From the NCBI GenBank assembly GCA_025998955.1, contig AP024676.1, positions 1,736,001-1,800,000 on the forward strand: a DNA stretch of 64,000 nt, written 5' to 3'. The translations under genes and the position numbers were made by a program. The stretch is from Candidatus Roseilinea sp. Its GTDB lineage: Bacteria; Chloroflexota; Anaerolineae; J036; Brachytrichaceae. Below are positions 46,571 through 55,456 of this stretch, piece after piece (the stretch's first letter is position 1; each line of letters starts with the position of its first letter). Below the pieces are notes generated by a model. The model saw only the letters and a program-made list of their open reading frames with translations. It did not search any database and was not told the DNA's origin.

Positions 46571-47305
46571 ATGATCAACTGGAAAGCACTGGTCGCCGAA
46601 TTCATCGGCACGTTCACGCTGGTCTTCATCGGCTCGGCGGCAGTGTGGTTCGCCAAGACAACGCCAGGCTATGCGGGCGGCACGCTCGTTCCGGCGTTCG
46701 CTCACGGCCTTGCCATCGTCTTCGCCGCCTATTCGATCGGCAAGATCAGCGGCGCGCACTTGAACCCGGCTGTGACGACCGCCATCGCCATCGCCGGCGG
46801 TATTGATTGGGCCAAAGCGGCCATGTATATCGTCACACAGATCGTCGCTGCGCTGGTCGCCGCGCTGGTGTTGAACGGCATCTTGTCGCCCGTAACGCAG
46901 AACGGCGTCACCAGCGCCGCCGCAAACTTCTTCGGCGCGTTCAGTTACAACACCGCCGCCACCACATCCATCGGCGCGTTGTTCACCGAGGCGATCCTGA
47001 CGTTCTTCCTGGCGTTCGTGGTCGTGATGGGTGCGGTCTACGGCAAGGCAGGTGACTTCGCCGGCCTGGCCATCGGCCTGACGCTGGTGATGGCCATCGC
47101 CGGCGGCGGCGGCATCAGCGAAGCCTCGCTCAATCCGGCGCGCTCCATCGGCCCGGCGATCGTGGCCGGCAACCTGGGCAATATCTGGATTTACATCATC
47201 GGCCCGGTGCTCGGCGCAGCAGCCGCCGCTGCGATCGCGCGCTACGTGCTCAATCCGAAGGAACCGGAGCGCACGCCACCGACCCGCAACACCGGCCGGC
47301 GCTAG
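46571..47305 (+). CDS. MIP family channel (aquaporin type)
   Basis: 244 residues, six membrane helices and both half-helix NPA motifs: SGAHLNPAVTTAIAI and SEASLNPARSIGPAIV. The N-terminus AEFIGTFTLVFIGS is typical. The selectivity filter cannot be set by eye, but the short loops and length of ~244 favour a water-selective aquaporin over a glycerol facilitator. Preceded by AAGAAGGAG 11 nt before the ATG. Confidence 0.92.
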   Translation: MINWKALVAEFIGTFTLVFIGSAAVWFAKTTPGYAGGTLVPAFAHGLAIVFAAYSIGKISGAHLNPAVTTAIAIAGGIDWAKAAMYIVTQIVAALVAALVLNGILSPVTQNGVTSAAANFFGAFSYNTAATTSIGALFTEAILTFFLAFVVVMGAVYGKAGDFAGLAIGLTLVMAIAGGGGISEASLNPARSIGPAIVAGNLGNIWIYIIGPVLGAAAAAAIARYVLNPKEPERTPPTRNTGRR

Positions 47306-47388
47306 ATCACATCCCACCCGGACACGCAACGACCGCGAAGGCGCGCGACCTGCGATACACTTGGTCGTGCGCCTTCGTGTTTTTCGCC

Positions 47389-48900
47389 ATGAAGAAGTCA
47401 TTCGTCGCGCTCGTTGGTCGCCCTAATGTCGGCAAGAGCACCCTGTTCAACCGGCTGATCGGCGAACGCCTGTCCGTAGTGGATGAACGCCCCGGCACTA
47501 CGCGCGACCGCATCCAGGCACCGGTGACGTGGCGCGGTGTCGAGTTCACCTTGGTAGACACCGGCGGCATCGAGCCGTTGGAGCCGCTGCGCGGCAAAGA
47601 CAAGCCGGCGCTCGCCGAAGCGTCGGTGGACTTCGTGCGCGAGATCCGCGAACAGGCGGAGATCGCCATCGCCGAAGCCGATGTGATCGTGTTCACCGTG
47701 GACGCACAAGCCGGCCTGACGGCTGCCGACGAAGCCGTGGCCGAAATCCTGCGCAAGCTGATCGGCCAACGCCAACGCCAGGGCAAATCCACGCCGCCCA
47801 TCATCGTCGCAGCGAGCAAGGCCGAGGCCCAGGCACCGCGCGACGCCAGCGTGGAGTTCTACAAGCTCGGCCTGGGCGAGGTCTATCCCGTCAGCGGCAT
47901 TCACGGCAGCGGCGCCGGCGATTTGCTCGACGCCATCGTCGCCGCCATCCCGCCTCAGCCGGCTGAAGAAGAGGCGCCGGATGAATCGGTCAAGATCGCG
48001 CTGGTGGGCCGTCCCAACGTCGGCAAGTCCTCGTTGTTCAACTGCCTGATCGGTGAGGAGCGGGTGATCGTGAGCGATGTGCCGGGCACCACGCGCGACG
48101 CGATTGACACACGCATCGAATTCGTAGAACGTGAATCGTCGGGCGTGGAGGGTGAAATCCTCGACGATTCACGCTCTACCCCCCACGCGCCACGCTCCAT
48201 CCCAATTACCCTCATAGACACTGCCGGCATACGCAAACGCGGCAGCATCGCCCCCGGCGTAGAGAAGTGGAGCGTGTTGCGCGCGTTCAAGGCAGTGGAG
48301 CGCAGCGACGTGGCGTTGCTGCTGCTCGACGCGACCGAGGGCGTCGTCGCGCAGGATGAACACATCGCCGGCTACATCCTCGACGAAAACAAGGGCGTGG
48401 TCGTCGTGGTCAACAAGTGGGACTTGATCGAGAGCGCGGAGAAAGTGGCACGCACAGCAAAACCGGTGGAAGGGCTGGGGTTGCTGACGGCGAAGATGCA
48501 AGACTTCTTGAAACTGGTTCAGCAGCGGCTGAACTTCATGGCCTACGTGCCGGTGCTGTTCGTCAGCGCCAAGACCGGCTTCCGGACCGACCACATCCTG
48601 CCGACCGCCCTGCGCGTGAACGAGGCGCGCGCCATGCGCATCTCCACCGGCGACCTAATGCGCATCGTGCGCGAAGCCAGCGAGCGACACGCCCCACCCA
48701 CCCGCGCCGGCAAGCGCCTGAAGATCTACATGGCGACGCAGGTCGGCGTGAACCCGCCCACGTTCGTCTTCCATGTCAACGACGCACAACTGGTTCACTT
48801 CACCTACCAGCGCTTCCTGGAGAACCGGCTGCGCGAAGAGTTCACCTTCTTGGGCACGCCGATCCGCATGATCTTCCGCGGGCGGAAGGACGAGCGCTAA
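47389..48900 (+). CDS. der: ribosome biogenesis GTPase Der (EngA)
   Basis: 503 residues with two tandem GTPase domains and a KH-like C-terminal domain. GD1: VGRPNVGKSTLFNRL, DTGGIEPL. GD2: VGRPNVGKSSLFNCL, LIDTAGIRKRG, VVNKWDL. The KH end is VNPPTFVFHVNDAQLVHFTYQRFLENRLREEF. It acts in 50S assembly and is normally essential. A ~25-codon heptad-type insert (48130-48205) sits between the switch-I strand (RIEFVE) and the G3 strand PITLIDTAG of GD2, an edge hairpin that should tolerate extra residues. GD1 also has extra length around EPLRGKDKPALAE. Confidence 0.95.
   Translation: MKKSFVALVGRPNVGKSTLFNRLIGERLSVVDERPGTTRDRIQAPVTWRGVEFTLVDTGGIEPLEPLRGKDKPALAEASVDFVREIREQAEIAIAEADVIVFTVDAQAGLTAADEAVAEILRKLIGQRQRQGKSTPPIIVAASKAEAQAPRDASVEFYKLGLGEVYPVSGIHGSGAGDLLDAIVAAIPPQPAEEEAPDESVKIALVGRPNVGKSSLFNCLIGEERVIVSDVPGTTRDAIDTRIEFVERESSGVEGEILDDSRSTPHAPRSIPITLIDTAGIRKRGSIAPGVEKWSVLRAFKAVERSDVALLLLDATEGVVAQDEHIAGYILDENKGVVVVVNKWDLIESAEKVARTAKPVEGLGLLTAKMQDFLKLVQQRLNFMAYVPVLFVSAKTGFRTDHILPTALRVNEARAMRISTGDLMRIVREASERHAPPTRAGKRLKIYMATQVGVNPPTFVFHVNDAQLVHFTYQRFLENRLREEFTFLGTPIRMIFRGRKDER
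48130..48205. repeat. hairpin insert in der GD2
   Basis: Perfect 12-bp inverted repeat CGTGAATCGTCG (48130-48141) / CGACGATTCACG (48162-48173), then CCACGCGCCACGCTCC heptad-like units. In frame and stop-free. Confidence 0.78.
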
Positions 48901-49637
48901 GCGAAGCCCGGCAGCCCCAGTGCGCCAAGCACAGCCACGATGGCCGGCCCGAGCGCCAGCGCGGGTAGATAGTTCGCCAGCCGAATCTTCTTCAGGTCGA
49001 GCAGGGTGAGGCCGATGCCGATGATGAGCAGCGCGCCGGTTGCCGACAACACGGCCAGCATCGGCGAGGTGAACCATCCCTGCAACTGGCCGGCCAGCAG
49101 CGCGATGCCGCCTTGCACCACGACGATGGTAATGATGGAGAAGCCCACGCCGACGCCGAGCGAGGCGGCGAAGGCCAGCGCGGCGAAGCCGTCGAGCGTG
49201 CTCTTGATGGCCAGCAGCGAGTAGTCCCCCTTCAGGCCATCCTGGATCGAGCCGAGGATGGTCATCGGCCCGACGCAGAACACCAAGCTGGCGGCGACAT
49301 AGCCGCGGATGAAGCGGGCGGTGCTTTCGGCGTCATCGCTCTTGGCAAAGCGACGCTCCAGCGCTGCGCCGAAGCGGTGCAACGCGCCGTCCAGATCCAG
49401 CAGCTCGCCCATGATGCCGCCGAACAAGATGCTGAGCAAGATGATGATGAACTTGAACGGCACGTGCTGCTGGTCGGCCATCGCGTCCATCACATTGAGC
49501 ACGGCATAGCCGATGGTGCTTAGGCCGAGGCCGGTGAGCACCGTTTCGCGCATTCGCTCCGGCAGGCGGTTGCCCAGCATCACACCCAGGGCCGTGCCGA
49601 CCAATACCGTGACGACATTTAGGATCGTGCCGGTCAT
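48897..49637 (-). CDS. DUF554 family membrane protein
   Basis: 246 residues with six or seven membrane helices. The glycine-rich patterns GTILNVVTVLVGTALGVMLGNRLPERM, FCVGPMTILGSIQDGLKGDYSLLAIKSTLDGFAALAFAASLGVGV and the C-terminal hydrophobic repeat match DUF554 (YdfK/YqgA-like), proteins of unknown function. The stop overlaps the der stop by 4 bp in a tail-to-tail layout, so the two genes share no terminator. Confidence 0.88.
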   Translation of the reverse strand: MTGTILNVVTVLVGTALGVMLGNRLPERMRETVLTGLGLSTIGYAVLNVMDAMADQQHVPFKFIIILLSILFGGIMGELLDLDGALHRFGAALERRFAKSDDAESTARFIRGYVAASLVFCVGPMTILGSIQDGLKGDYSLLAIKSTLDGFAALAFAASLGVGVGFSIITIVVVQGGIALLAGQLQGWFTSPMLAVLSATGALLIIGIGLTLLDLKKIRLANYLPALALGPAIVAVLGALGLPGFA

Positions 49638-49642
49638 AGTCT

Positions 49643-49735
49643 GAGATCAGAGATTAGAGATTAGAGATTGGAGATTGGGAATTAGGGAGTGCAATCTCCA
49701 ATCTCTAATCTCCTCTAATCTCCCTCACCCGCAAC
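49643..49735. repeat. heptad element with a perfect 21-bp inverted repeat
   Basis: Units AGATTAG AGATTAG AGATTGG AGATTGG on the left and the complementary AATCTCC AATCTCT on the right. The arms 49657-49677 and 49692-49712 are perfect 21-bp complements around a 14-nt loop. The right part contains the xseB stop codon and encodes its last residues (REIRGD). Confidence 0.85.
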
Positions 49736-49920
49736 TCCGCCCGATCGAGGAGCTGAGCGCAGTGCGCGACGAGCCGTTGGCCGCGCGCATACAGTTCCAG
49801 CGATTGGTCGAGGGGCAATTCGCCTCGCTCGAGTTGCGCGACGATGGCTTCGAGCTGCTGGAAGGCTTGCTCGAACGTCAACTGTTCGACGGCAGCCTCG
49901 GCGGTTTCTTTTTTGGCCAT
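49705..49920 (-). CDS. xseB: exodeoxyribonuclease VII small subunit
   Basis: 71 residues: LTFEQAFQQLEAIVAQLERGELPLDQSLELYARGQRLVAHCAQLLDRAELRV is the diagnostic XseB hairpin of two helices. It partners XseA in single-strand-specific exonuclease VII; xseA is not in the window. The C-terminal residues and stop come from a heptad array, so the original end may have been replaced. Confidence 0.92.
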   Translation of the reverse strand: MAKKETAEAAVEQLTFEQAFQQLEAIVAQLERGELPLDQSLELYARGQRLVAHCAQLLDRAELRVREIRGD

Positions 49921-49978
49921 GCGCGAATGTTACTGCATGGGCGACGAGCGCGCCGCCGGTTACGCTTGCACGTCACGT

Positions 49979-49984
49979 TACAAT
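49979..49984 (+). promoter_or_regulatory. -10 box of tRNA-Sec
   Basis: TACAAT, 14 nt before the tRNA 5' end; the -35 is not clear. Confidence 0.4.
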
Positions 49985-49998
49985 GAACGCGCACCGAT

Positions 49999-50092
49999 GA
50001 GGGTGGATGCGCCCCGGTGGGCGTCCTGGTCTTCAAAACCAGTGGCAGGTTGCTCGGCAAGCTGCGGTGAGTTCGACTCTCATCCGCCCTCG
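49999..50092 (+). tRNA. selC: selenocysteine tRNA (anticodon TCA)
   Basis: 94 nt. The 8-bp acceptor stem GAGGGTGG / CCGCCCTC (one U-G), the long 6-bp D stem GCGCCC / GGGCGT around a 4-nt CGGT loop, the anticodon arm CTGGT-CTTCAAA-ACCAG with TCA at 50033-50035, a long variable arm (GGCAGGTTGCTCGGCAAGCTGC region), and a T arm with TTCGACT all fit bacterial tRNA-Sec. The discriminator is G. CCA is not encoded. It implies SelA/SelB and selenoproteins elsewhere in the genome. Confidence 0.93.
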
Positions 50093-50243
50093 TTGATTTC
50101 GGGATTCGGTCGCGTCGGGTGCGCAAAAGCACTGCCGCATTCCTGCGAAATTCCCGTGATCCCTTGGCTCGTGGCTGAGCCAGTCGCGGCTCGGCGGCCT
50201 GCTCGTTTTCGGAATACGCCCTCGAAAATCACCGAACCGGGTC

Positions 50244-50258
50244 TACAATGTCCTTACT
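50244..50258 (+). promoter_or_regulatory. leaderless-type promoter
   Basis: TACAAT at 50244-50249, 9 nt before the GTG start at 50259. Confidence 0.5.
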
Positions 50259-52166
50259 GTGTTCAAAATTCACCCCAAGGCCCTCGAGCGCCCTCAGGTA
50301 GATGAGATCTGGGGCGTGGCCGTGCGACGGATGCGCACGTGGGTCACGCCCGATGACCAGCCGCCCTTCCGGCCATCCATCATCCTCGTGTTCGATATGA
50401 CCGGCCAGCGCATTGTCGGACAAGCGCTGGAGATGAGCACGCCGGACGCCGCGGCGATCTTCAAGGCGCTGCAACAAGCCATCCGCAAACCCAGCCCTGG
50501 CGGAGGCAAAGGACGCCGCCCAAAGTCGCTGCTGGTCGAGACGCCCGAGCTCGCAGACGCGCTGGCACCTACGCTGGCACAGATGGGCATCACGTGCGAC
50601 GTGCAGGAACTACCGATCGCGGACGAGCTGCTGCGCCTGATGAGCACGTTCATGGACGAAGGCCGCGAAGCACCGCCCGGCCTGTTGGCCGTCGAGGGCG
50701 TCACACCCGAATACGCCGCCCACCTGTTTTCGGTCGCAGCCGCGTTCTACCGCGCCGAGCCTTGGTTGCACTTCGACGGCGATCAGCCGCTCGCGATTCG
50801 ATTCCCGTCAGACGCCCCTAGCGAACATTTCGTTTCGGTGCTGGGCATGGGTGGCACAGAATATGGCATTGCTATCTATCACGATTGGCAAGACTTTATG
50901 CGGCTCTATCTGCAGGAGGGCGACACGCCGGAAGACCTGCTCAGCGAGCGAGGCCACTTGACCGTGATGTTCGGCGACCCTTCGTTCTTGCCGATTGACG
51001 ATTCCGAAGCTGCAGAGCGATACAGCTGGGAGATCGCCGGCGAGGATGCCTGGCCGCTGTTCATGCAGTTTCACCGCGGCGGGAACCACGTGCGCCGGCC
51101 GACGCGCGAGGAACTCGAAATGATCGAGGCTGCGCTGTTGGCCATCACACGCCTCACTAGCGACCTCGCCGGAGATGCGCACGACGTAGATCAGCCGTTC
51201 ACGGCTCAGTTGACGCTCGACACCTTCGCCGGCGAACGCAACGCAACGGTGCGCTCCCCGGCCGGAGAACTGCCTTTGGAACTACGCTCCGCCGTAGGGT
51301 TCGACTGGGACGAGGATGACGAGGAAGAAGAGGCAGGGGAAGACGACTTACCGCTGCCGGACATGCGGACGCGCGACAGCCTGATGGCGCAGGTCATGAG
51401 AGATATGGGCGTCGAACCCTTGATCAACGACCCACAGCTGGCGCGTGCGCAGGAGCTGATGTACGAAGCCTTCGAGACGCCCAGCGCTGTGCAAAGGATC
51501 AAGCTGGCGCACAAAGCGCTGTCCATCTCACCGAACTGCGCCGATGCGTGGGTGTTGCTGGCCGAGGAAGAAGCCGACACGTTGGGCCGCAAGCTGGAGT
51601 ACTATCGCCGGGGCGTCGAAGCCGGCGAGCGCGCGCTGGGCAAGCAGTTCTTCAAGGAGAACACGGGTTACTTCTGGAGCATCCTGGAGACGCGCCCATA
51701 CATGCGCGCCCGGCTCGGCGTCGTCATCACGCTGCTCGAGCTGAACCGCACCGATGAGGCTATCGCCGAATGCCGGATGATGCTGGCGTTGAATCCGAAC
51801 GACAACCAGGGCGTGCGCTACATTCTGCTCGGGGTGTTGATGGACGCCGAGCGCGACGACGAGGCGCGCCAGCTCATCGAGCAATATGCGGAAGACGCCT
51901 CGCCCAACTGGATGTACACGCGCGCGCTGCTCGCCTTTCGCAAGAGCGGCAGGAGCAGGCAGGTGGACAAGCTGCTCCGCGAGGCGTTGAAATACAACAA
52001 GCACGTGCCAGCCTTCCTCACCGGACGCAAGCGTATTCCGGTTCAGTCGCCGGATTACGTCACATTGGGCGGCGCGGACGAAGCTGCCGAATATGCCCGC
52101 GCCCACCTCAACGACTGGCGCCGCACGCCCGGCGCGCTGGCGTGGCTGAAGGAAATCACCGGCTAA
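50259..52166 (+). CDS. large TPR-containing protein of unknown function
   Basis: 635 residues, GTG start set by the promoter. Residues ~1-300 form an alpha/beta region (PSIILVFDMTGQRIVGQAL, PKSLLVETPELADALAPTL, YGIAIYHDWQDFMRLYLQEGDTPEDLLSERGHLTVMFGD) that I cannot place in a known fold. An acidic linker (WDEDDEEEEAGEDDLPLPDM) follows. The C-terminal ~240 residues are TPR-like (AHKALSISPNCADAWVLLAEEEADTLGRKLEYYRRGVEAGERAL, GYFWSILETRPYMRARLGVVITLLELNRTDEAIAECRMMLALNPND). This C-terminal part resembles the ST7-like repeat region. No signal peptide; cytosolic scaffold likely. Confidence 0.65.
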   Translation: MFKIHPKALERPQVDEIWGVAVRRMRTWVTPDDQPPFRPSIILVFDMTGQRIVGQALEMSTPDAAAIFKALQQAIRKPSPGGGKGRRPKSLLVETPELADALAPTLAQMGITCDVQELPIADELLRLMSTFMDEGREAPPGLLAVEGVTPEYAAHLFSVAAAFYRAEPWLHFDGDQPLAIRFPSDAPSEHFVSVLGMGGTEYGIAIYHDWQDFMRLYLQEGDTPEDLLSERGHLTVMFGDPSFLPIDDSEAAERYSWEIAGEDAWPLFMQFHRGGNHVRRPTREELEMIEAALLAITRLTSDLAGDAHDVDQPFTAQLTLDTFAGERNATVRSPAGELPLELRSAVGFDWDEDDEEEEAGEDDLPLPDMRTRDSLMAQVMRDMGVEPLINDPQLARAQELMYEAFETPSAVQRIKLAHKALSISPNCADAWVLLAEEEADTLGRKLEYYRRGVEAGERALGKQFFKENTGYFWSILETRPYMRARLGVVITLLELNRTDEAIAECRMMLALNPNDNQGVRYILLGVLMDAERDDEARQLIEQYAEDASPNWMYTRALLAFRKSGRSRQVDKLLREALKYNKHVPAFLTGRKRIPVQSPDYVTLGGADEAAEYARAHLNDWRRTPGALAWLKEITG

Positions 52167-52175
52167 TCGCGACGC

Positions 52176-53243
<1,068 letters not shown>

Positions 53244-53290
53244 ATTCTCTTTCTCCTTGGAACGCTGCCGAACACGAGCCGGCGCGCAGT

Positions 53291-53304
53291 CGAACAACTG
53301 TTCT
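53291..53304. promoter_or_regulatory. SOS (LexA/DinR-type) operator of recA
   Basis: CGAACAACTGTTCT matches the Gram-positive consensus CGAACnnnnGTTCG at 9 of 10 fixed positions. It lies just downstream of the -10 box and covers the expected transcription start. Confidence 0.75.
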
Positions 53305-53305
53305 A

Positions 53306-53333
53306 ATTATAGCGCGTTCGTATAGGTAAGCAA
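53306..53333 (-). promoter_or_regulatory. recA promoter
   Basis: TTGCTT (-35, 53328-53333) and TATAAT (-10, 53306-53311) with 16 bp between, on the minus strand. This message has a ~55-nt leader with a ribosome site, unlike the leaderless genes. Confidence 0.65.
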
Positions 53334-53435
53334 GATTGTCAGCACTCCCACCTACTCTATCTCCGCGAATTCGGAGATCGCTACGGAGAGCGATCCCTAC
53401 GGCCAAGCGATCCCTACAGCGATTCGAAAGGCGCG

Positions 53436-54719
53436 CTAGCGCGTCACCAGTTGCTCGCGTTCCGGGCCGACGCTGGCCATCGTCACTCGGACGCCGGCCA
53501 GCGCCTCGATCCGCGCAATGTAGGCGCGTGCCTCCGCCGGCAGATCCGAGAAGCGGCGCGCCGACGTGACGTCGCGCGTCCACCCCGGCAGGTCTTCGTA
53601 GATCGGCGTGCACTCGGAAAGGATCTCGCTATCCTGCGGGAAGTCCTCCAAGCATTCGCCGCGATATGCGTAAGCGACGCAGATGCGCAGGGGATGCAGC
53701 CCGGTGAGGATGTCGAGCTTGGTCAACGCCAGCTCGGTCAGGCCGTTCATCTGCACGGCGTAGCGCAACGCGACTGCGTCGAACCATCCCACCCGGCGCG
53801 GACGGCCGGTCGTCGCGCCGTATTCGTCCCACGGGTTCGCGCCGGTGCCGCGCAGGCGCAGCGCCAGCGCGCCGTCCAGTTCGGTGACGAACGGCCCAGC
53901 GCCGACACGGGTGCAAAACGCCTTCGCCATGCCCACCACGCGAGTGATGGCCTGGGCCGGCGCACCCAGGCCGGTGAGCACGCCGCCGATCGTGGCGCTG
54001 GACGAAGTGACGAAGGGATACGTGCCGTGGTCAATGTCGAGCATGACCGCTTGTGCGCCTTCGGCCAAGATGTGCTTGCCCTGTGCCAGGGCGCGATGCA
54101 GCGTGCGAAAGGTGTTGGCCAGATAGGGCGCAACCCGGCGCGCGGCTTCGGCATATTGGGCTGCGGCCGCCTGCGCATCGAGCGGCGGGCGCTCGTACTC
54201 GCGCTCGAGTACGCGATTGACGCGCTGGGTGTGCTCATACACGGCATCGGCGAAGCGCTCGGGGTTGCGCATCGAGCCGGCGCGCAAGCCGACGCGCGCC
54301 GCCTTGTCGCTATAGGCAAAGCCGATGCCGCGTTGCGTGGTGCCGATGCCGCCGCGGGTCGCTTCGCGTGCTGCGTCGAGTGCGATATGTCCCGGCAGAA
54401 TCACGTGCGCAGCCTCGCTAATTTGCAGGTTATCCGGCGTGACCGGGAACCCTGCGGCGACGATTTCATCGCGCTCCTTCAAGAAGTTGATGGGGTTGAG
54501 CACGACGCCGTTGCCGATGACGTTCAGGCAGCGCTCGCGGAAGATGCCGGCCGGCAACAAGTGCAGCTTGAACACGTTCTGGCCAATAGTGATGGTATGG
54601 CCGGCGTTGTCGCCGCCGTTGAAGCGTGCGACGACGTCTGCATCGGCCGCCAACGCATCGGTGATCCGGCCTTTGCCTTCGTCGCCCCACTGGGCGCCAA
54701 GTAAGACGGTGATGGACAT
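53436..54719 (-). CDS. purA: adenylosuccinate synthase
   Basis: 427 residues. It joins IMP and aspartate with GTP on the way to AMP. VLLGAQWGDEGKGRITD is the GTP-site start, NGGDNAGHTI the IMP loop with catalytic His; GTTQRGIGFAYSDKAARVGLRAG, EGAQAVMLDIDHGTYPFVTSS and TELALTKLDIL (guanine site TKLD) follow. The start is the ATG at 54719. A heptad-like TTTGCGTC/TTCGTCT stretch (54722-54776) fills the gap to the upstream gene and gives that gene its stop. Confidence 0.96.
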   Translation of the reverse strand: MSITVLLGAQWGDEGKGRITDALAADADVVARFNGGDNAGHTITIGQNVFKLHLLPAGIFRERCLNVIGNGVVLNPINFLKERDEIVAAGFPVTPDNLQISEAAHVILPGHIALDAAREATRGGIGTTQRGIGFAYSDKAARVGLRAGSMRNPERFADAVYEHTQRVNRVLEREYERPPLDAQAAAAQYAEAARRVAPYLANTFRTLHRALAQGKHILAEGAQAVMLDIDHGTYPFVTSSSATIGGVLTGLGAPAQAITRVVGMAKAFCTRVGAGPFVTELDGALALRLRGTGANPWDEYGATTGRPRRVGWFDAVALRYAVQMNGLTELALTKLDILTGLHPLRICVAYAYRGECLEDFPQDSEILSECTPIYEDLPGWTRDVTSARRFSDLPAEARAYIARIEALAGVRVTMASVGPEREQLVTR

Positions 54720-54776
54720 GGTTTGCGTTTTATGCTTTGCGTCTTCGTCTTTCGTCCGCGTCGTGCATGTTGCGTG

Positions 54777-55445
54777 TCACGCATCGCTCAGCCGTGCCTC
54801 CAACTCGGCCAGGCCGGCTTCGATTTCGTCGCGCGGCAGGCCGCCCAGGAGCAATTCGTGATCCCTGAGCCGCAGCAGGCGCTCGTAGAACGCAATGCCG
54901 GCTTCGATCAACGATAGATCAGTCGGCGCCGCATCTAACAAATGATACAGGTCGTCCTCGGCGTCGGCAAAGCGATGGACGCGCTCGTGGTAGCGGAACA
55001 GGCGCTCGCGCGTCTCGAACGGCACGTCGAAATGCTCCAGCTTCTCGACCAACGCATCCACGCGCTCGATGTCGTCCTTCGCGGGGCCGAAGGGTTGTCG
55101 CAACAACGCCTCGATGAGCACGTTTGCCGCCTTGAGATAGCAGGTCTGCGCCACGTCATATTCGCCGGTCAGGGCGTGCCAGTCGCCGTCGGCGATCAAT
55201 AGGTCACCGAGCACGGCGCTTTTGTTCATATCGCCGACCTGAGTCAGGCCGGTCGCCAGAATCAGATAGTCGTCGGGCGCATCGCGGACGAATTGCGGCT
55301 CCATGCCCAACAATTCGCGATAGGCCAGGTCGAGCTGTTCGCGGGCTTCTGCGCGCCTGTCCTCGGTGAGCAGTCGCTTGAGCGCGAGCAGAAACTCGCC
55401 GAACTGCTCGATCATGCGTTTGATGTAGTCCTGGGAGTAGCGCAT
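54777..55445 (-). CDS. DUF6483-like helical protein
   Basis: 222 residues, all helical. MRYSQDYIKRMIEQFGEFLLALKRLLTEDRR is the kind of start seen in DUF6483 proteins. The C-terminal half has TPR-like helices (LIADGDWHALTGEYDVAQTCYLKAANVLIEALL; RLFRYHERVHRFADAEDDLYHLLDA). The start at 55445 is preferred to the longer frame (to 55673), which overlaps the deacetylase gene. It lies between the deacetylase and purA on the same strand. The function is unknown. Confidence 0.65.
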   Translation of the reverse strand: MRYSQDYIKRMIEQFGEFLLALKRLLTEDRRAEAREQLDLAYRELLGMEPQFVRDAPDDYLILATGLTQVGDMNKSAVLGDLLIADGDWHALTGEYDVAQTCYLKAANVLIEALLRQPFGPAKDDIERVDALVEKLEHFDVPFETRERLFRYHERVHRFADAEDDLYHLLDAAPTDLSLIEAGIAFYERLLRLRDHELLLGGLPRDEIEAGLAELEARLSDA

Positions 55446-55456
55446 GGGGCGTGCGT

